16,063 nucleotides of DNA, taken from Thermoplasmata archaeon. GTDB taxonomy: Archaea > Thermoplasmatota > Penumbrarchaeia > Penumbrarchaeales > Penumbrarchaeaceae. The translations under genes were made by a program, and so were the position numbers. The stretch spans positions 1 to 16,063 of the forward strand of contig JAGLEG010000307.1 in assembly GCA_023145185.1 (NCBI GenBank), read 5' to 3'. Each line of letters begins with the position of its first letter. Position 1 is the stretch's first letter. Of the stretch, positions 14,886 through 16,063 are shown in pieces. The notes below the pieces were generated by a model. That model saw nothing but the letters and a program-made list of their open reading frames with translations, was not told the DNA's origin and made no database searches.

Positions 14886-15857
14886 TCATCCGTTATTGAC
14901 CATAGAGGATATCTTGTGAAAAGGATCTTCATCGAAAAGTGTGATGATCTCTTCGGAGGACAGCTCGGTTATTTTTGTCTCTCCATCATTCATATGTGTG
15001 ATGAAGACCTTTAATTGATCCTTGGGAGTTTTCTCAATTATTGACTGTAGTAAATAGATATTGTGAGTAGCTATGAGATACGTATTATCATCCTCCCTTA
15101 ATCCAAGGGATTCAGCGAAATTAGATACATAATACGGGAATAGGTACGATTCAGGCTCTTCCATGGTTATGATGGATTTTTCATTGGATAGAACAGAGGT
15201 CTTGAAAAAGATCAGTCTGCGCAATCCTTCCGATATGACCTCGTAAGGTAATAGGACCTTCAAGGATCGTGCTTTTTTCATCACCTTTATATTGTTATCA
15301 TATGGGTCAACTATAGGCTCATAATGAAATTCAGACATGATGTTTTCAAACATGGATTTGATCTCATTGTTCGAATATATCAGCATGGGTAGATTTGAGC
15401 CGAAAGGTGGCGATAGACCTTCATAGTTATCCTGTCTGAATTCAATGTCCTTCTTGAAAAGATAGTATTTAAATTGCTTATACCAACTCAGATCAGAATT
15501 ACCCTCTACTCCCCTGAATTCCCCTCTCATATCATAATCATAACGGTTTCCGTCGAATGTTAATATCTTGATCTTGTTGTTTACAAACTCGAAGACAGTT
15601 TTATTTTTACCATTGTCCGTGGATATTTCAATGGGTTTTTTCGTCTGTTGATCATAGAACAGATCGATGATCCTATCGAAACGAAGAAATGTTTTGGGTC
15701 TGGAGGGGTCATATCCGATCATAGAAAGTGCGCCTATTGCCTCAAGAATATTTGACTTGCCCGAATTAGGCGCCCCAATGAAAATATTGATGCGTCCCAG
15801 GTTGATGGACATCTCGTTTATCGATTTGAAATTCTTAATGTGCAACTCTTTGATCAT
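14886..15857 (-). CDS. AAA15/OLD-like ATPase
   Basis: 323 residues, cytoplasmic. ABC/SMC-type ATPase with MIKELHIKNFKSINEMSINL at the start (family-typical), Walker A GAPNSGKS (28-35), a middle insertion (about 60-200) in place of a long coiled coil, signature-like SEGLRR (209-214), Walker B IITMEEPES (229-237) and switch histidine YLIATHN (260-266). It fits AAA_15/AAA_21 ATPases, which in OLD, Gabija and PARIS-type systems sense phage or DNA-end signals and control a nuclease. It has no Toprim domain itself; a separate Toprim-like gene follows six bases downstream, suggesting a split two-gene version. ATG at 15857 is preceded by a dyad (15863-15883). Lower GC than genes before 9.5 kb suggests acquisition by transfer. 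Confidence 0.88.
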   Translation of the reverse strand: MIKELHIKNFKSINEMSINLGRINIFIGAPNSGKSNILEAIGALSMIGYDPSRPKTFLRFDRIIDLFYDQQTKKPIEISTDNGKNKTVFEFVNNKIKILTFDGNRYDYDMRGEFRGVEGNSDLSWYKQFKYYLFKKDIEFRQDNYEGLSPPFGSNLPMLIYSNNEIKSMFENIMSEFHYEPIVDPYDNNIKVMKKARSLKVLLPYEVISEGLRRLIFFKTSVLSNEKSIITMEEPESYLFPYYVSNFAESLGLREDDNTYLIATHNIYLLQSIIEKTPKDQLKVFITHMNDGETKITELSSEEIITLFDEDPFHKISSMVNNG

Positions 15858-15862
15858 TCATA

Positions 15863-15883
15863 TCACTTCAAAGGATGAAGTGA
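15863..15883. promoter_or_regulatory. Inverted repeat just upstream of the ATPase start
   Basis: TCACTTCA-AAGGA-TGAAGTGA is a perfect 8-bp inverted repeat with a 5-base spacer, ending six bases before the ATPase start codon. It overlaps the transcription start expected from the TATA-like element at 15894-15902, so it could be an operator, or in RNA a hairpin that hides the translation start. Confidence 0.45.
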
Positions 15884-15893
15884 ATTGACCATT

Positions 15894-15902
15894 GTAATAT
15901 TT
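15894..15902 (-). promoter_or_regulatory. Putative TATA box of the ATPase-Toprim unit
   Basis: On the minus strand AAATATTAC lies about 40 bases before the ATG, predicting a leader of roughly 15 bases. Upstream of it, 15905-15995 shows no gene or other feature. Confidence 0.35.
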
Positions 15903-15995
15903 CTAATTTTGCCGTATCATTTTACCTGTTTCATGCTTTTTCGAATGAATGTTCCCACGTTTCAGGTCGGAGTTACTATCTGATGATCAAGATCA

Positions 15996-16063
15996 AGCCT
16001 AACTTTGACATATGAGTATGTATGAGTGTCAAAGTGAGGCTTCTCCCAACATTGCCAGGGTAA
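15996..16063 (+). repeat. Dispersed two-hairpin element, copy D (cut by window edge)
   Basis: Same orientation as copy C and nearly identical in the stems: GCCTAACTTTGACAT (15997-16011) pairs with GTGTCAAAGTGAGGC (16026-16040), followed by CTTCTCCCAACATTG and then CCAGGGTAA. Differences from copy C are concentrated in the loop. The right half of hairpin 2 would lie beyond the window. Confidence 0.8.

Noticed and set aside
1..16063. tRNA or rRNA genes
   Set aside because: I saw no cloverleaf-like pattern (TTCGAnT arm with matching acceptor stem) or conserved rRNA segments; a covariance-model scan would be needed to be certain.

Overview
The window looks archaeal, most likely a euryarchaeon of the Thermoplasmatota type; this placement is inferred from gene content, not tested. 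Supporting signs are a V/A-type ATP synthase subunit D, an archaeal-type tyrosyl-tRNA synthetase, a TrmB-like winged-helix regulator, secreted proteins with archaeal-style repeat architecture, and promoters with A/T-rich TATA boxes about 22-28 bases ahead of start codons (several genes look leaderless).

Layout. Positions 1-2176 are on the minus strand: the N-terminal part of a secreted protein of a transglutaminase-like family (cut by the window edge) and a Cys-rich DUF2797 protein. Divergent from these, 2206-7583 is a plus-strand run: tyrS (with an unusual insertion of about 120 residues before KMSKS), atpD without its usual ATPase partners, an OPT-family transporter, and a flippase-like membrane protein of the lysylphosphatidylglycerol synthase TM family with its own promoter. 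From 7573 to 9522 are a TrmB-like regulator (minus), a small thioredoxin (plus) and a DUF711 protein (minus), packed with convergent overlaps. A small two-helix membrane protein follows (9741-10031).

From about 10 kb the character changes: the DNA becomes visibly more AT-rich and accessory-like. A giant surface protein (10195-14184; 14 GLUG repeats in two capped modules, then Ig/cadherin-like modules and a C-terminal membrane anchor) is followed by a convergent two-gene cassette (14406-15857, minus): an AAA15/OLD-like ATPase and a tiny Toprim-like protein, a plausible but unproven anti-phage or nucleic-acid-processing pair.

The most notable structure linking these genes is a dispersed non-coding element of about 108 bp made of two adjacent hairpins. 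It occurs at 10081-10187 (inverted), 14290-14400 and 15996-16063 (running off the window), with a rearranged half copy at 945-991. Stems are conserved, loops vary, and one base pair changes in a compensatory way. The surface-protein gene lies between inverted copies and the ATPase-Toprim cassette between direct copies.
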